Assembly (NCBI GenBank): GCA_964479665.1
Contig: CAYZNN010000009.1
Coordinates: forward strand, 32,354 to 96,353
DNA length: 64,000 nt
Direction: 5' to 3'
Origin: UBA2287 sp964479665
Lineage (GTDB): Bacteria > Bacteroidota > Bacteroidia > Bacteroidales > Tenuifilaceae
Within the stretch, counting starts at the first letter, position 1. The number at the start of each line of letters is the position of its first letter. The notes beneath the pieces were generated by a model. The model saw nothing but the letters and a program-made list of their open reading frames with translations, was not told the origin of the DNA and made no database searches. A program made the position numbers and the translations under genes. Below, piece after piece: positions 27,475-37,192 of this stretch.

Positions 27475-30237
27475 TTACGTTTTGAAGGCTATTAGTATAA
27501 TCCTATCAACTTTGCCTCGAGCATTAACAATGGGGGAGTAAGTTTCATTTAACGAAACCTTTTCATTGTTAATAATCCCTTTAAATAAACGGGTTCTAAT
27601 TACACCAGTTTGCAGGTCGGACCATAAGCTTTCATAGTCGGAATCGCTTTCCCCTTTCATGCGCAAAACGGAGCTATGCAATTTTTTTGCAATTCCAGAC
27701 TCACTGATTCCAAGAAGGTCCGACAGGGGTTTATTGACTCTAATAAACGTGCCATTTGGAAGAAACTCAGCAACCAGCGTAGATGAATCGAGGGCCTTTA
27801 CAACTGCCTTGTATTCCTCTTCGCACTTTGCTAGCTTTTCTTTAAGTAAAGTAGCCTCGTTCGCTTTCTCCTGAGCAATTATCTCTGCCCGTTTCAGGTC
27901 GGTTACAATCTTGCTAATACCCCAAACACCAATAACTTCACCATGCGTGTTTACCAAAGGCATTTTAGTAGTTGAAACCCACTGCTCACGACCATCGTTG
28001 AATTGCTCGTGAACCACATTGTCGACAATGGGACTCCGGGTTCGCATTATATCCTGCTCTTCCATAAAGGCTCTTTGGGCATGCTCCTGGGAATGGAAAT
28101 CGAAATCGGACTTGCCAATTAAGTCGTTGGTTGCGCTAGCATTGAAGAGTTTAACCATCGATTTGCTGATTCGCAGGAATCGGCTGTTGGTATCTTTAAA
28201 GTAAACAAAGTCGGGAATGTTCTGCATTAAAGCATTAAGAAGAGTAAGTTCCTGATTAAGGGTTTCCTGAACACGTTCCTGTTCGTGCCTTTTACGCTCC
28301 ATTTCCTCTTGTGTTGCCTGTAATTCCTCCATATTTTGCCTCATTTCCTCTTCTTGGGCGAGCATTTCCTCGGCCTGCTGCTGCGATTTGGCAAGTAATT
28401 CTGCGGTTCGAATATTAATTCGAACATTAGCAATGGTAGCAGCAATGCTTTCAGCAATTTTTTCAATGAAATCGACCTCATGCGGCTGATATTCTCTAAA
28501 CGAAGCAATTTCAAGTACTCCAAGAATATCGTCGTTTGTTTTTAGAGGAACAATAATTAGGCAACGGGGCCTTTCTTTGCCTAGGCCACTTGTTATTTTA
28601 ATATAATCCTCGGGCACTTGGGTCATGAAAATTGTTTTCTGCTCCCTGTAGCAACGGCCTATAAGCCCCTCGTTAACTTCAATAACTTTTTGGAGGTATT
28701 TTCGCCTATCGTATGCATAACATGCCGTCATTTCAAGAACAGGATGCTCTTTTTCATTATCATTAATAATGTATATGCCACCAAGATTAGAATTGGTAAA
28801 CCCAACCAGATTCTGAATAATGCTAAATGTGAAATCCTTAATGTTATTGCTATTTTGGCGAAGTATATCGCCAAACAGAGCCATTCCCTGGGTAGCCCAG
28901 TTCTGCTTCTGTTCCTCTTCCTTGCGTTCATTTTCAAATTCGCGGGCATGTATGAGACTCTTCTGCATTTCGAGAAGGGATATGCCTAATATATCCTTTG
29001 GGCCAAGAAGTTGAAATTGGGCTTCGAGATTGCCTCGTCCAATTTCTCGAGCAAAGTTTTCGGTTTGGTTTAGCCCCTCAATGAGCTGATTAACCGAATT
29101 GGCCATTTCCTCTAATTCATCGCCACTTTGAACGCTAAGTGCTTTGGACCGGTCAATGTTTCCTTTAGCTAAGTCGCTAAGAACCATCGTGGTTTCGTGA
29201 ATGGGCTTAGTAATGGAAGAGGAAATATAGTATAAAACAATACCAAGAATAATAAGCCCGATAAGGGCTACAAAAATACCGCTAACCATAGCGTTTCGGG
29301 CTTCAACCATTATTGCATCTCTTGGGATAGACAATCCTATGGACCAGGGAGTATTGGTCCCTTCGATGTGAATTGGGGCAATGAAATGGACTCGAACCTC
29401 GCTATTTTCATTCCAAGCAAAGGTGTAGTCGGATCCCCTTTTAACTTTTGAGTCAATTTTATGTTCGGCTTCAATTTCAGGATATAGTTCGGCAAAACTC
29501 TTTCCGGCCAAGCTTGGATTGGTATGTGCTATTACAGTCCCATTGTGAGATAGTAAATAAGAGACAGTATTTGGGTAAGGATTAATTTTTTTGATATTAT
29601 TTTGAAATTTGTCGAGAAGTATATCAACTCCGGCTAAGCCAACAAAATTGCCATTTCTACGAATAGGAACGCACATACTAGTAACTAAAAACTCGTTTAC
29701 CCCATCGAAAGAGTAGGGGTAGGGGTCGAGGATGGTTTCTGTATTTGTGCTTTTTGCTTTATAGTAACCGCTGGTTGTATTATCGCCCATAACGTTTTTA
29801 TGCTCTATTAGTATTCGGCTTTCACCATCCTTCAGAAAAGCGGAAATCGACCTGCGTCCGAAGTTTTTCTTATAGTTGCTCCTAATGGCAGAGTATTCAA
29901 AATTGTACCAAACCGTAATGTATCGTGGGTTTTGCTCTACTTGGTTTCTAACAATGGAAAAATATAAAGAATCCCGAGATATGGAGTCGAGTTTGTGAAA
30001 ACCATAAAAGGCATGAGCCAAAGCTCTGGAGAATCCAACATCGAGATCGAGTTCAGCTTTAATTTGGTTAGCCATGTTTTCGGCATAATTTTTAGCCATG
30101 TTTTCGGCATCGTTTTCTGCCATGGTGTAGGTTCTATATTGAATATAAATGCCGATTGCAGAAAGAATTAGTATAGAGGTTAGTAGAACAAAAAGAAGCA
30201 TCTTTGTTCGAATGCGCATTTTAAACCTGCTTTTCAT
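27475..30237 (-). CDS. dCache-HAMP-GAF-PAS-PAS sensor without output domain
   Basis: 920 residues from ATG 30237; the frame is open to a TTG at 30270. In order: transmembrane helix (residues 10-32); a ~300-residue periplasmic dCache sensor domain (FAELYPEIEAEHKI, HIEGTNTPWSIGLSIPRDA); second transmembrane helix near 325-350; HAMP (SITKPIHETTMVLSDLAKGN); GAF (KTIFMTQVPEDYI, IIVPLKTNDDILGVLEIAS); a coiled coil rich in Q and E; PAS (IPDFVYFKDTNSRFLRIS); and a last PAS-like domain to the C-terminus. I see no histidine kinase, GGDEF, methyl-accepting or phosphatase domain. It may act through a partner or hetero-oligomer. Confidence 0.82.
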   Translation of the reverse strand: MKSRFKMRIRTKMLLFVLLTSILILSAIGIYIQYRTYTMAENDAENMAKNYAENMANQIKAELDLDVGFSRALAHAFYGFHKLDSISRDSLYFSIVRNQVEQNPRYITVWYNFEYSAIRSNYKKNFGRRSISAFLKDGESRILIEHKNVMGDNTTSGYYKAKSTNTETILDPYPYSFDGVNEFLVTSMCVPIRRNGNFVGLAGVDILLDKFQNNIKKINPYPNTVSYLLSHNGTVIAHTNPSLAGKSFAELYPEIEAEHKIDSKVKRGSDYTFAWNENSEVRVHFIAPIHIEGTNTPWSIGLSIPRDAIMVEARNAMVSGIFVALIGLIILGIVLYYISSSITKPIHETTMVLSDLAKGNIDRSKALSVQSGDELEEMANSVNQLIEGLNQTENFAREIGRGNLEAQFQLLGPKDILGISLLEMQKSLIHAREFENERKEEEQKQNWATQGMALFGDILRQNSNNIKDFTFSIIQNLVGFTNSNLGGIYIINDNEKEHPVLEMTACYAYDRRKYLQKVIEVNEGLIGRCYREQKTIFMTQVPEDYIKITSGLGKERPRCLIIVPLKTNDDILGVLEIASFREYQPHEVDFIEKIAESIAATIANVRINIRTAELLAKSQQQAEEMLAQEEEMRQNMEELQATQEEMERKRHEQERVQETLNQELTLLNALMQNIPDFVYFKDTNSRFLRISKSMVKLFNASATNDLIGKSDFDFHSQEHAQRAFMEEQDIMRTRSPIVDNVVHEQFNDGREQWVSTTKMPLVNTHGEVIGVWGISKIVTDLKRAEIIAQEKANEATLLKEKLAKCEEEYKAVVKALDSSTLVAEFLPNGTFIRVNKPLSDLLGISESGIAKKLHSSVLRMKGESDSDYESLWSDLQTGVIRTRLFKGIINNEKVSLNETYSPIVNARGKVDRIILIAFKT

Positions 30238-30418
30238 GCTTAAAAATTTTAAAATTTGCAGAAACTTCAATAGAGATAAGCCAAAAACCTTTATAACAAT
30301 TTGTGCCGCTTTAAAATTACAAAAAGAAATGGATTTACTATAAACCCACGTTTTTTTTTAGGTTTCAAATAACATTCTAATTTGTCCTAACGTAAACCTT
30401 AAAATAAAATCTTATTGT

Positions 30419-30661
30419 ATGTATCGAACGATAACAATCCACACCCGTTCCTCATTTTGGACCCATAACGAAACCAATGAGGTATATAGCGTTGTTGATG
30501 CCGATGATTTGGCAAAAGAGATTGAGATTCAGTGCAACAAGCTGGAGGAACAGGGTTTTTCGGTGGCCGCAATTAACCCCATTACCTCGGGGAGCATAAC
30601 CAATGGCAACGGCTATTTACACACTGAAAGTGTGATTATTACAGCCCATAAAAGGGGTTAA
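30419..30661 (+). CDS. Small conserved-looking protein, unknown
   Basis: 80 residues, no signal peptide or membrane segment. It starts MYRTITIHTRSSFWTH and ends with ESVIITAHKRG, with an acidic helical middle (ADDLAKEIEIQCNKLEEQG). Reading frame and composition look coding, and the TAA abuts the TAG of the convergent TPR-SpoIIE gene. I do not recognise a family. It is the only plus-strand gene in 27475-35996, between the sensor and the phosphatase genes. Confidence 0.6.
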   Translation: MYRTITIHTRSSFWTHNETNEVYSVVDADDLAKEIEIQCNKLEEQGFSVAAINPITSGSITNGNGYLHTESVIITAHKRG

Positions 30662-32962
30662 CTAAAGTTTTAATCCCAATACAAGCATGTCGTCAACCTG
30701 TTTTTGAGGCCCTTTAAACTGCTCAATAGTCTTATCGAGTTCATTACATTGATTTTCCAAACTCAAATGTTGAACTGTTGAAAGAAGATTCTTGAATGCT
30801 GGAAGTAAAAACTTGGTGTTGTTTAAACCGCCAAACTGATCGATGTAGCCATCGGTAAAAAGGTAAAGGGAGTCGCCCGCTTCAAGTTGAAACGAGGAGT
30901 TTGAGAATGGTTGTTGGCCGATTGCATAATGCCCTACGGGCATTTTATCGCCACGTATTTCGAGAAGGTTGTATTCATTGCACTGGTTTAACCGGGCCTT
31001 AGTTGGCAAGGCTGTACTGTCGAAGCCATTGTTACGAACAACAATAACACTATTATATGCCCCGGCAAATTCCATTTGAAGATCTTCGGGATTTATTATG
31101 CAAATGGCCATATCAATACCATCTGATTGTTCAATTTGCCCTGTTCGCTGAATAAGCGAATCGATGACCATTTCTCTGAGTTTGGAAAGAATTAGAGAAG
31201 GTGTAGGCTTGGTTTCGTGCGCAATTACTTCTCTAAGCAAAGTAATGCCCAGCATACTCATGAAGGCCCCAGGCACTCCATGCCCAGTGCAATCGGCAAC
31301 GGCTAGAAGTACCCTACCGTCTTTAAGAACTGATGACCAGTAGAAGTCGCCGCTAACAATGTTTTTAGGTTTGTAAAGTATAAAGGCAGGCCAAGGAAGT
31401 TCCTTTAGAATTCGAGTAGTTGGAAGAACTGCGTTCTGAATACGACTTGCATATAGAATGCTATCGGTAATGAGCCTTTGTTGCTCGGCAATCTGGTCGC
31501 GTTGTTTTGTTACGTAATCGCGTTGCTGCTCAATTTCTTCCTTTTGCTGTTCAATTTCATTCTTCTGCCGGACAATTTCTTCATTTTTGGCAACCAAAAG
31601 CATGTTTGTTCTACGCTTTTCTTTATAAGCATAAAACACAAACAATGCCAAAGCCCCTGCCAGCAGGAAGGCAACAACAAAGAATATAGTAACAACTTGT
31701 TGCCTGTCGAGTTGCAGCTGGTGAAACGCTTCGCGTTGCTGAGCCATGTACTCCTGTTCCTTTTCGCGCTTATCGAACTCATATTGCATTTCGAGTTTCG
31801 ATATTTCTGTAGCGTTTAGGCTGTCTCTATAATTACTATGCTTTTGAAAAAAAATAAGCGCAGCTTTATAGTTTCCTGCTGCTTGGTAAACTTTGCTTTG
31901 TGCAAAATAGTTCTGCTCAATTTCTGAGAGTTGCTTTTGTTTTAAAGCGAATTGCATTCCTGTATTGAGGTAGCGTATAGCCTGTTCATGGTTCCCATTT
32001 TTTAGTTCCACTTCAGCAATATACCTGTTCAGCATAGCTAAGTCGATGCTGTCGTTCACTTTAATTTTCATTTGCAAGGCTTTTTGCAAATGAAAGCCAG
32101 CCTCGAAAATGTTTCCCTGTTCTAAAAAGATGCTACCCAAATTGATATGGTTTGCAGCCTGACCATGCAAATTATTGTTTCGCTCGTTTATTTCAAGTAC
32201 CATTCGAACATACTCAAGAGCACGTTTGGTGTCGCCCATTTTTTGGTATATGCTGCCCATTTCGTTTAAACAGAGGGTGATACCTGTCGTTTTTCCTGTT
32301 GCTTTTTCAATTCGGCGGTAATGGTTCAAAGCGGTTTCGGCATATTGCATTGCCTTTTCGAGCATTCCAATGGTTTTAAAGAGCCTTGCAGTCCCTAGGG
32401 AGGCCCAGCCCATACCCTCTTCGTCTCCGGTTTTCTCATGAATATCCATTGCCTTTAAGAAATGTTCAATGGATCGTTGGTATTGGCCTACCGAACTGTA
32501 AGCATTGGCAAGGTTGACTAGAGTTCGAGCTATTTCTGATTGATAATTATTTTTCGAATTTATTTCGAGGGCCAAAATATAGTGCTCCAATGCCTGAAAA
32601 AAGTTAGTTTTAAGTTGGTAGGCATTACCTATTCGGTTTAGAGCAATGGCTTCACCCTCGGGGTTATTTATAGTTCTGGCAATTTCTAACGAAGTTTTAA
32701 AATGCTGTAGGGCCCGATCGAAATTATTGGAGTTATAATAAATAAACCCAACTTGAAGTTGAGTTTTCATTAAGGCATTAAGATTTTTGTTTTTTTCGGC
32801 TAAATAGTTCGCATTTTTGGCGTAATGGAGCGCTGAGTCGGCATTAAATGGGGTTAATAATGTCGATTTCTGCATTAAAAGCGAAATTGAATCTGAGCTT
32901 TCCTGAGAATGCAGAGGAAATACTAAGTGAATGAGTATTATAAGGTGGTGCCAATAGCGCAT
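30662..32962 (-). CDS. TPR-repeat protein with SpoIIE/PP2C phosphatase domain
   Basis: 766 residues. A signal sequence (MRYWHHLIILIHLVFPLHSQ) precedes about eight tetratricopeptide repeats (residues 40-400; for example NRIGNAYQLKTNFFQALEHY and NLGSIFLEQGNIFEAG). One transmembrane helix (about 425-447) is followed by a strongly charged coiled coil, then a cytoplasmic SpoIIE domain (SGDFYWSSV, ADCTGHGVPGAFMSM, LYLFTDGYIDQFGG, DDMLVLGL). The architecture places a periplasmic protein-protein sensor outside and a Ser/Thr phosphatase inside. Bacteroidota carry many such proteins; targets are mostly unknown. Confidence 0.9.
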   Translation of the reverse strand: MRYWHHLIILIHLVFPLHSQESSDSISLLMQKSTLLTPFNADSALHYAKNANYLAEKNKNLNALMKTQLQVGFIYYNSNNFDRALQHFKTSLEIARTINNPEGEAIALNRIGNAYQLKTNFFQALEHYILALEINSKNNYQSEIARTLVNLANAYSSVGQYQRSIEHFLKAMDIHEKTGDEEGMGWASLGTARLFKTIGMLEKAMQYAETALNHYRRIEKATGKTTGITLCLNEMGSIYQKMGDTKRALEYVRMVLEINERNNNLHGQAANHINLGSIFLEQGNIFEAGFHLQKALQMKIKVNDSIDLAMLNRYIAEVELKNGNHEQAIRYLNTGMQFALKQKQLSEIEQNYFAQSKVYQAAGNYKAALIFFQKHSNYRDSLNATEISKLEMQYEFDKREKEQEYMAQQREAFHQLQLDRQQVVTIFFVVAFLLAGALALFVFYAYKEKRRTNMLLVAKNEEIVRQKNEIEQQKEEIEQQRDYVTKQRDQIAEQQRLITDSILYASRIQNAVLPTTRILKELPWPAFILYKPKNIVSGDFYWSSVLKDGRVLLAVADCTGHGVPGAFMSMLGITLLREVIAHETKPTPSLILSKLREMVIDSLIQRTGQIEQSDGIDMAICIINPEDLQMEFAGAYNSVIVVRNNGFDSTALPTKARLNQCNEYNLLEIRGDKMPVGHYAIGQQPFSNSSFQLEAGDSLYLFTDGYIDQFGGLNNTKFLLPAFKNLLSTVQHLSLENQCNELDKTIEQFKGPQKQVDDMLVLGLKL

Positions 32963-33064
32963 AACAGTAAAGGGTTGTTAAGTCGTCTAATATAAATCAT
33001 AATTACGAAACAAAAAGATAACTGGAGGGCAATGTTATCCCCAATTTTCAACAACACAGAATTA

Positions 33065-34363
33065 TTAACGACCTTTTAAATGGTCCAATAATTTCACAAC
33101 CTTTAAACTCTGGTTCTTTCGGGAGTAGCTATTTACTGCTTGTGGATTGTATGCTTTGAAATTTGATTTGTGTAGGCCAGTTAACCATCCTAAACCCTCT
33201 TCAACCTGTTGAGGGTCATTGTGCTGAAATAGTTTTCCGGCACCTGTTTCTTCTAGTAATTCATCTAGATTCCCTTTTTTGGGTCCATATGCTAAAATGG
33301 GTCGCTTAGCAGCCATATACTCAAATAGTTTTCCTGTTAATATGCCTTGAGCATTCGGGCTATCGTTGACTAAAAGAAGTAAAGCAGTGGCCTCAGCCAT
33401 GAAATCAATAGCTTTTTTATGCGATACATAGCCCTCGAACTGGCAGAGGTGTTCGATACCGCTTGTTTTAATAGATTTTACAACGGTTGCATCAACATTC
33501 CCCACAAAAACCAATTTTAAACGGGTGGCCAGTTCGTGCTGAGAGGCAACAAGTTTGGCAAAGGTATCCCAAAGAAGAGTATTGTTACGATTGGGAGGGA
33601 TGGTTCCAACGTGGGTTAAAATAATATGTTTGGACTGTTGAATGGGTTGTGCTGAAAAATCTTCTTCATCGAAACCGTTAGGAATAACATGAAGGTTTGC
33701 CTGCTTGTATAACCCAAATTCGTTTCCCATTTGTTTCGATACAACAATAACCGCATCGGCATTTTCAATGACTTCTTTCTCAAGTTTTTTGTGTTTTGAA
33801 TTAGACCGCTTGGTTAGCATCAAATCGTTTGCATAATCAATATTGGTCCACGGATCTCGAAAGTCGGCAATCCATTTAATGCCAGTTTTGCGCTTTAATC
33901 CGAGCCCAATTAAATGCATGCTATGGGGCGGGCCAGTGGTTATTATAACATCTACCGGATTATGCTTTAAGTGGTTTTTAAGAAAACGAATAGAAGGCTT
34001 TATCCACAAAGCACGCGAGTCGGGAATAAAAAGGTTTCCACGAATCCAAATCGCAATTTTACCTATCCAACTAAACCTATTACCCGATGTTGCAGTAAAG
34101 CCAGGCCCCATGTTAGATGAGGAGCGTGTAATAATCCGAAATAGTTGATGCGGCTCAAGTACTTTACGACGAATTACCATGAGGTTGCTAGGAACATCTA
34201 TTGCTAAGGAGTCGTCGTTTATTGGCGCTTCAGGGTTGATGGCGGTATAAACAATCGGTTCCCAATGCGATTGGGATATGTATTTTACCATTTTTAACCA
34301 ACGCTGCACTCCGCTTCCTCCTGCGGGGGGCCAATAGTATGATATGATTAGGACTTTGGGCAA
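33065..34363 (-). CDS. Glycosyltransferase family 4 protein
   Basis: 432 residues, cytoplasmic. The N-terminal domain opens with VLIISYYWPPAGGSGVQRW (sugar-acceptor side, with the GGSGVQR loop), and the C-terminal GT-B domain has the GTIPPNRN start and a LTGKLFEYMAAKRPILA motif, close to the family ExxxxxxxP nucleotide-sugar site. It would transfer a sugar to a glycan or lipid acceptor. The start is a TTG at 34363, since no ATG is available between it and the upstream repeat. It lies between a repeat-rich spacer and glyS, and is not linked to other glycan genes. Confidence 0.85.
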   Translation of the reverse strand: MPKVLIISYYWPPAGGSGVQRWLKMVKYISQSHWEPIVYTAINPEAPINDDSLAIDVPSNLMVIRRKVLEPHQLFRIITRSSSNMGPGFTATSGNRFSWIGKIAIWIRGNLFIPDSRALWIKPSIRFLKNHLKHNPVDVIITTGPPHSMHLIGLGLKRKTGIKWIADFRDPWTNIDYANDLMLTKRSNSKHKKLEKEVIENADAVIVVSKQMGNEFGLYKQANLHVIPNGFDEEDFSAQPIQQSKHIILTHVGTIPPNRNNTLLWDTFAKLVASQHELATRLKLVFVGNVDATVVKSIKTSGIEHLCQFEGYVSHKKAIDFMAEATALLLLVNDSPNAQGILTGKLFEYMAAKRPILAYGPKKGNLDELLEETGAGKLFQHNDPQQVEEGLGWLTGLHKSNFKAYNPQAVNSYSRKNQSLKVVKLLDHLKGR

Positions 34364-34371
34364 AATATAGG

Positions 34372-34420
34372 TTATCAGTTGTAGGTTGTTGGTTGTCGGT
34401 TTGATAGTAGGCGCGTTTGC
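34372..34420. repeat. Degenerate GTTGG-type short tandem repeat
   Basis: The spacer between the glycosyltransferase gene and glyS contains TTATCAGTTGTAGGTTGTTGGTTGTCGGTTTG, an imperfect heptamer array of the form GTTGKNG. Similar sequences occur in Bacteroidota spacers, to my knowledge; I cannot check copy number here. Confidence 0.45.
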
Positions 34421-34445
34421 TCTTTTTTAAAACAGACAACTGTAA

Positions 34446-35996
34446 CTAAATACTCATCAACAGTTTTCTCATGCTCACCTTATCGTCCATAATTTCGCGG
34501 AGGCGCAACGCAGGAACCCTCTCTTGCTCCATGGTATCGCGGTGACGAACGGTTACGGTGTCGTCCTCGAGTGTTTGGTGATCGATAGTTATGCAGAAAG
34601 GCGTACCAATGGCATCGTGACGGCGATAGCGCTTTCCAATAGTATCCTTTTCTTCGTACTGGCAGGCAAAGTCGAATTTAAGTTCGTCCATTATTTTGCG
34701 AGCCTTTTCGGGAAGTCCATCCTTCTTAACCAGTGGGAAAACGGCTAACTTAACAGGTGCTAACGCTGGAGGGATGCGGAGAACAACCCTTTCGTCGGTT
34801 GTGCTGTCCTCTTTGGTAAGTTTCTCCTCGGTGTAAGCCGATGAAAGGATAAGGAGGAATGTGCGGTCGAGGCCAATTGAGGTTTCAACAACGTATGGCA
34901 CATAGCTTTCGTTGGTTTCGGGGTCGAAGTATTGTAGCTTTTTACCCGAATACTTTTGGTGGCTGCTTAGGTCGAAGTCGGTGCGGGAGTGTATCCCCTC
35001 AACCTCCTTAAAGCCAAATGGGAACTGGAACTCAATGTCGGATGCTGCATTGGCGTAATGCGCCAATTTTTCGTGCTTATGAAAACGGTACTTGCTGTCG
35101 CCTAAGCCCATTGCCTTGTGCCAGCGCAAGCGTTTCTCCATCCAGAACTCGTACCACTTCATCTCCTCACCAGGGCGAACAAAGAATTGCATTTCCATTT
35201 GCTCAAACTCCTTCATGCGGAAAATAAACTGACGGGCAACAATTTCGTTACGGAACGCTTTTCCAACCTGTGCTATGCCGAAAGGGATTTTCATTCGTCC
35301 GGTTTTTTGCACGTTAAGATAGTTCACAAAAATACCCTGAGCCGTTTCGGGACGAAGGTAAATGGTACTGGCGTCATCGGAAACCGAGCCCATTTTGGTG
35401 TCGAACATTAGGTTAAACTGGCGTACTTCGGTCCAGTTACGCGACCCCGAAATGGGGCAAACTATTTCGCAATCCTCAATAATCTTCTTAACTTCGGGTA
35501 GGTCATTGGTGTCGAGCGCCTTAACCATTCGGGAGTTTACTGCGTTTATCTTCTCCTGAACCTCCATAACCCTTGGGTTGGTTTGGCGGAACATCTCCTC
35601 GTTAAAGCTATCGCCAAATCGTTTGGCAGCCTTTTCTACCTCCTTGTTCGCCTTCTCTTCCTGTTTGGCCATCCACTCCTCGATAAGCACGTCGGCACGG
35701 TAGCGCTTTTTGCTATCCTTATTGTCGATAAGGGGGTCGTTAAACGCTCCCACGTGTCCCGAGGCAACCCACGTTTGCGGATGCATAAAGATTGCAGAAT
35801 CGAGCCCTACTATATTCTCGTTAAGGCGAGTCATTGCCTCCCACCAGTAGCGGCGTATGTTATTCTTTAGTTCAACACCATTTTGTCCGTAATCGTACAC
35901 AGCGCTAAGTCCATCGTAAATTTCGCTACTCTGAAAAACAAAACCATACTCTTTGCAATGTGCTATCAGTTTTCTGAAAAGTTCCTCTTGGGTCAT
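34446..35996 (-). CDS. glyS: Glycyl-tRNA synthetase (homodimeric class II)
   Basis: 516 residues, the size of the alpha2-type bacterial/eukaryotic enzyme (GlyQS). It begins with LIAHCKEYGFVFQSSEIYDGL and the motif-1 region YGQNGVELKNNIRRYW. Motif 2 is around GIAQVGKAFRNE and motif 3 around VETSIGLDRTFL. An anticodon-binding domain makes up the last ~130 residues (APVKLAVFPLVKK, TIGKRYRRHDAIGTPFC). The enzyme attaches glycine to tRNA-Gly in the cytoplasm. A possible -7 box TATTTTTG is at 36045-36052 on the minus strand, about 49 bases ahead. Confidence 0.96.
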   Translation of the reverse strand: MTQEELFRKLIAHCKEYGFVFQSSEIYDGLSAVYDYGQNGVELKNNIRRYWWEAMTRLNENIVGLDSAIFMHPQTWVASGHVGAFNDPLIDNKDSKKRYRADVLIEEWMAKQEEKANKEVEKAAKRFGDSFNEEMFRQTNPRVMEVQEKINAVNSRMVKALDTNDLPEVKKIIEDCEIVCPISGSRNWTEVRQFNLMFDTKMGSVSDDASTIYLRPETAQGIFVNYLNVQKTGRMKIPFGIAQVGKAFRNEIVARQFIFRMKEFEQMEMQFFVRPGEEMKWYEFWMEKRLRWHKAMGLGDSKYRFHKHEKLAHYANAASDIEFQFPFGFKEVEGIHSRTDFDLSSHQKYSGKKLQYFDPETNESYVPYVVETSIGLDRTFLLILSSAYTEEKLTKEDSTTDERVVLRIPPALAPVKLAVFPLVKKDGLPEKARKIMDELKFDFACQYEEKDTIGKRYRRHDAIGTPFCITIDHQTLEDDTVTVRHRDTMEQERVPALRLREIMDDKVSMRKLLMSI

Positions 35997-36148
35997 GGGG
36001 GCAAAAGTGTTTAAGTTCAGTTATATTTTTAAAACAAAGACTTGCAAAAATAAGTAAAAATGCTGAACACTTTTTAATTGGGTCAACTAAAGGATTGCAA
36101 GTAGTTGCATAACATCGTTTTTTTCAATGTCTTTTAAGTATAAACCTA

Positions 36149-36156
36149 TACTTTTG
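36149..36156 (+). promoter_or_regulatory. Possible -7 box of the 36171 gene
   Basis: TACTTTTG matches TAnnTTTG and is 14 bases before the ATG at 36171; no convincing -33 element is visible. Confidence 0.35.
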
Positions 36157-36170
36157 CCAAAATTTTTAAA

Positions 36171-36932
36171 ATGAGTTACCAAAAAATATTTCTTGTAATA
36201 GTTGGTTTTTTCATTTATTCAGGGGTATCGTCTACAAACACTAGCCCCTCAAGCGATACGCATGATAAAGTTCCAAAACCTTCAGATTCGCTGAGCGTGC
36301 ATCTTTCGGCCAATTTTCAGTCTCGACATATTTGGCGCGGAAACCTAACATGCAGTGCTTGGAATGTACAACCCTCTTTAAGCGTAAGCCAAAAGAATTT
36401 TTTGTTCGGACTCTGGGGTGCCTATACTGTTGACAATAGTTACTCGGAAGTGAATCTTTATGCTTCCTATAGTATTGCTAACTTTACATTTACAGTTTAC
36501 GACTATTATTGCCCTAACGAAACATTGAAATTCAATCGTCTTTTCGATTTTAATAGGCATTCAACCCAACACACCGTAGATGCTACCTTAACCTATGGGG
36601 GAACAGAACGCATGCCCTTTTGGGTAATGGCATCGACTCTTATTTGGGGCGATGACAATGATAATGTAACAGGGAACAAATTCTATTCAACTTATATTGA
36701 GGCAGGTTATACCTGGCAATATAGAAAGGCATGGGAATTCGAGTTTCTTCTAGGTGGTACACCTTTCGAGGGATATTATGCTCCAAGGGCTAATTTGGTA
36801 AATGTGGGTTTTGGGGCAAAGCAAACCCTTAGTATAAGTAGTGGGTTTCGACTACCCATTTTCGTTAAACTTGTCGCTAATCCATACGAAGAGAATTTGT
36901 ACCTTGTTTTTGGAGCAACTATTGGGAATTGA
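36171..36932 (+). CDS. Putative outer-membrane beta-barrel protein
   Basis: 253 residues. Signal peptide MSYQKIFLVIVGFFIYSGVSS, then a mature part with alternating aromatic/polar strands. The SRHIWRGNLTCSAWNVQPSLSVSQK start resembles Gcw_chp-type (TIGR02001) outer-membrane proteins (SRYxWRG), followed by repeated strands (NFTFTVYDYYCPNE, YIEAGYTWQY, LVFGATIGN). The C-terminal strand ends in N rather than the typical F. No substrate can be inferred. It precedes a small two-helix protein gene 26 bases downstream. Confidence 0.6.
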   Translation: MSYQKIFLVIVGFFIYSGVSSTNTSPSSDTHDKVPKPSDSLSVHLSANFQSRHIWRGNLTCSAWNVQPSLSVSQKNFLFGLWGAYTVDNSYSEVNLYASYSIANFTFTVYDYYCPNETLKFNRLFDFNRHSTQHTVDATLTYGGTERMPFWVMASTLIWGDDNDNVTGNKFYSTYIEAGYTWQYRKAWEFEFLLGGTPFEGYYAPRANLVNVGFGAKQTLSISSGFRLPIFVKLVANPYEENLYLVFGATIGN

Positions 36933-36958
36933 TAGTTTAATCATAAATTAAAATACCA

Positions 36959-37192
36959 ATGATATCCATTCGTCGTAATCATAGGAGTTCACCTAGCCCT
37001 TTTTTTGGGGTGCGATCGTATTTGCTATTTTTTGTAGCGCTTATTTTGTTAATGGTTTGGGTATGGGTAAGAGTTGAAACGGGAGAGAAGAGCCTGTTGT
37101 TGCTATTTGCATCGGGTGCAGTTGCCATTTTGGCTTTTGGCATGAGCGTTTACGAAATAATTAAGCAATTTCGAAAGGGAAAGGATACCTAA
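36959..37192 (+). CDS. Small two-helix membrane protein
   Basis: 77 residues with two transmembrane helices (about 20-37 and 45-62) and basic ends (MISIRRNHRSS and KQFRKGKDT). I do not recognise a family. Same strand and only 26 bases after the outer-membrane protein gene, so probably co-transcribed. Its TAA overlaps the TAG of the convergent surface-protein gene. Confidence 0.55.
   Translation: MISIRRNHRSSPSPFFGVRSYLLFFVALILLMVWVWVRVETGEKSLLLLFASGAVAILAFGMSVYEIIKQFRKGKDT

Noticed and set aside
34230..34439. 70-codon minus-strand open frame with a TDNQQPTTDN stretch
   Set aside because: That stretch is translated from the tandem repeat; the frame mostly overlaps the glycosyltransferase gene.
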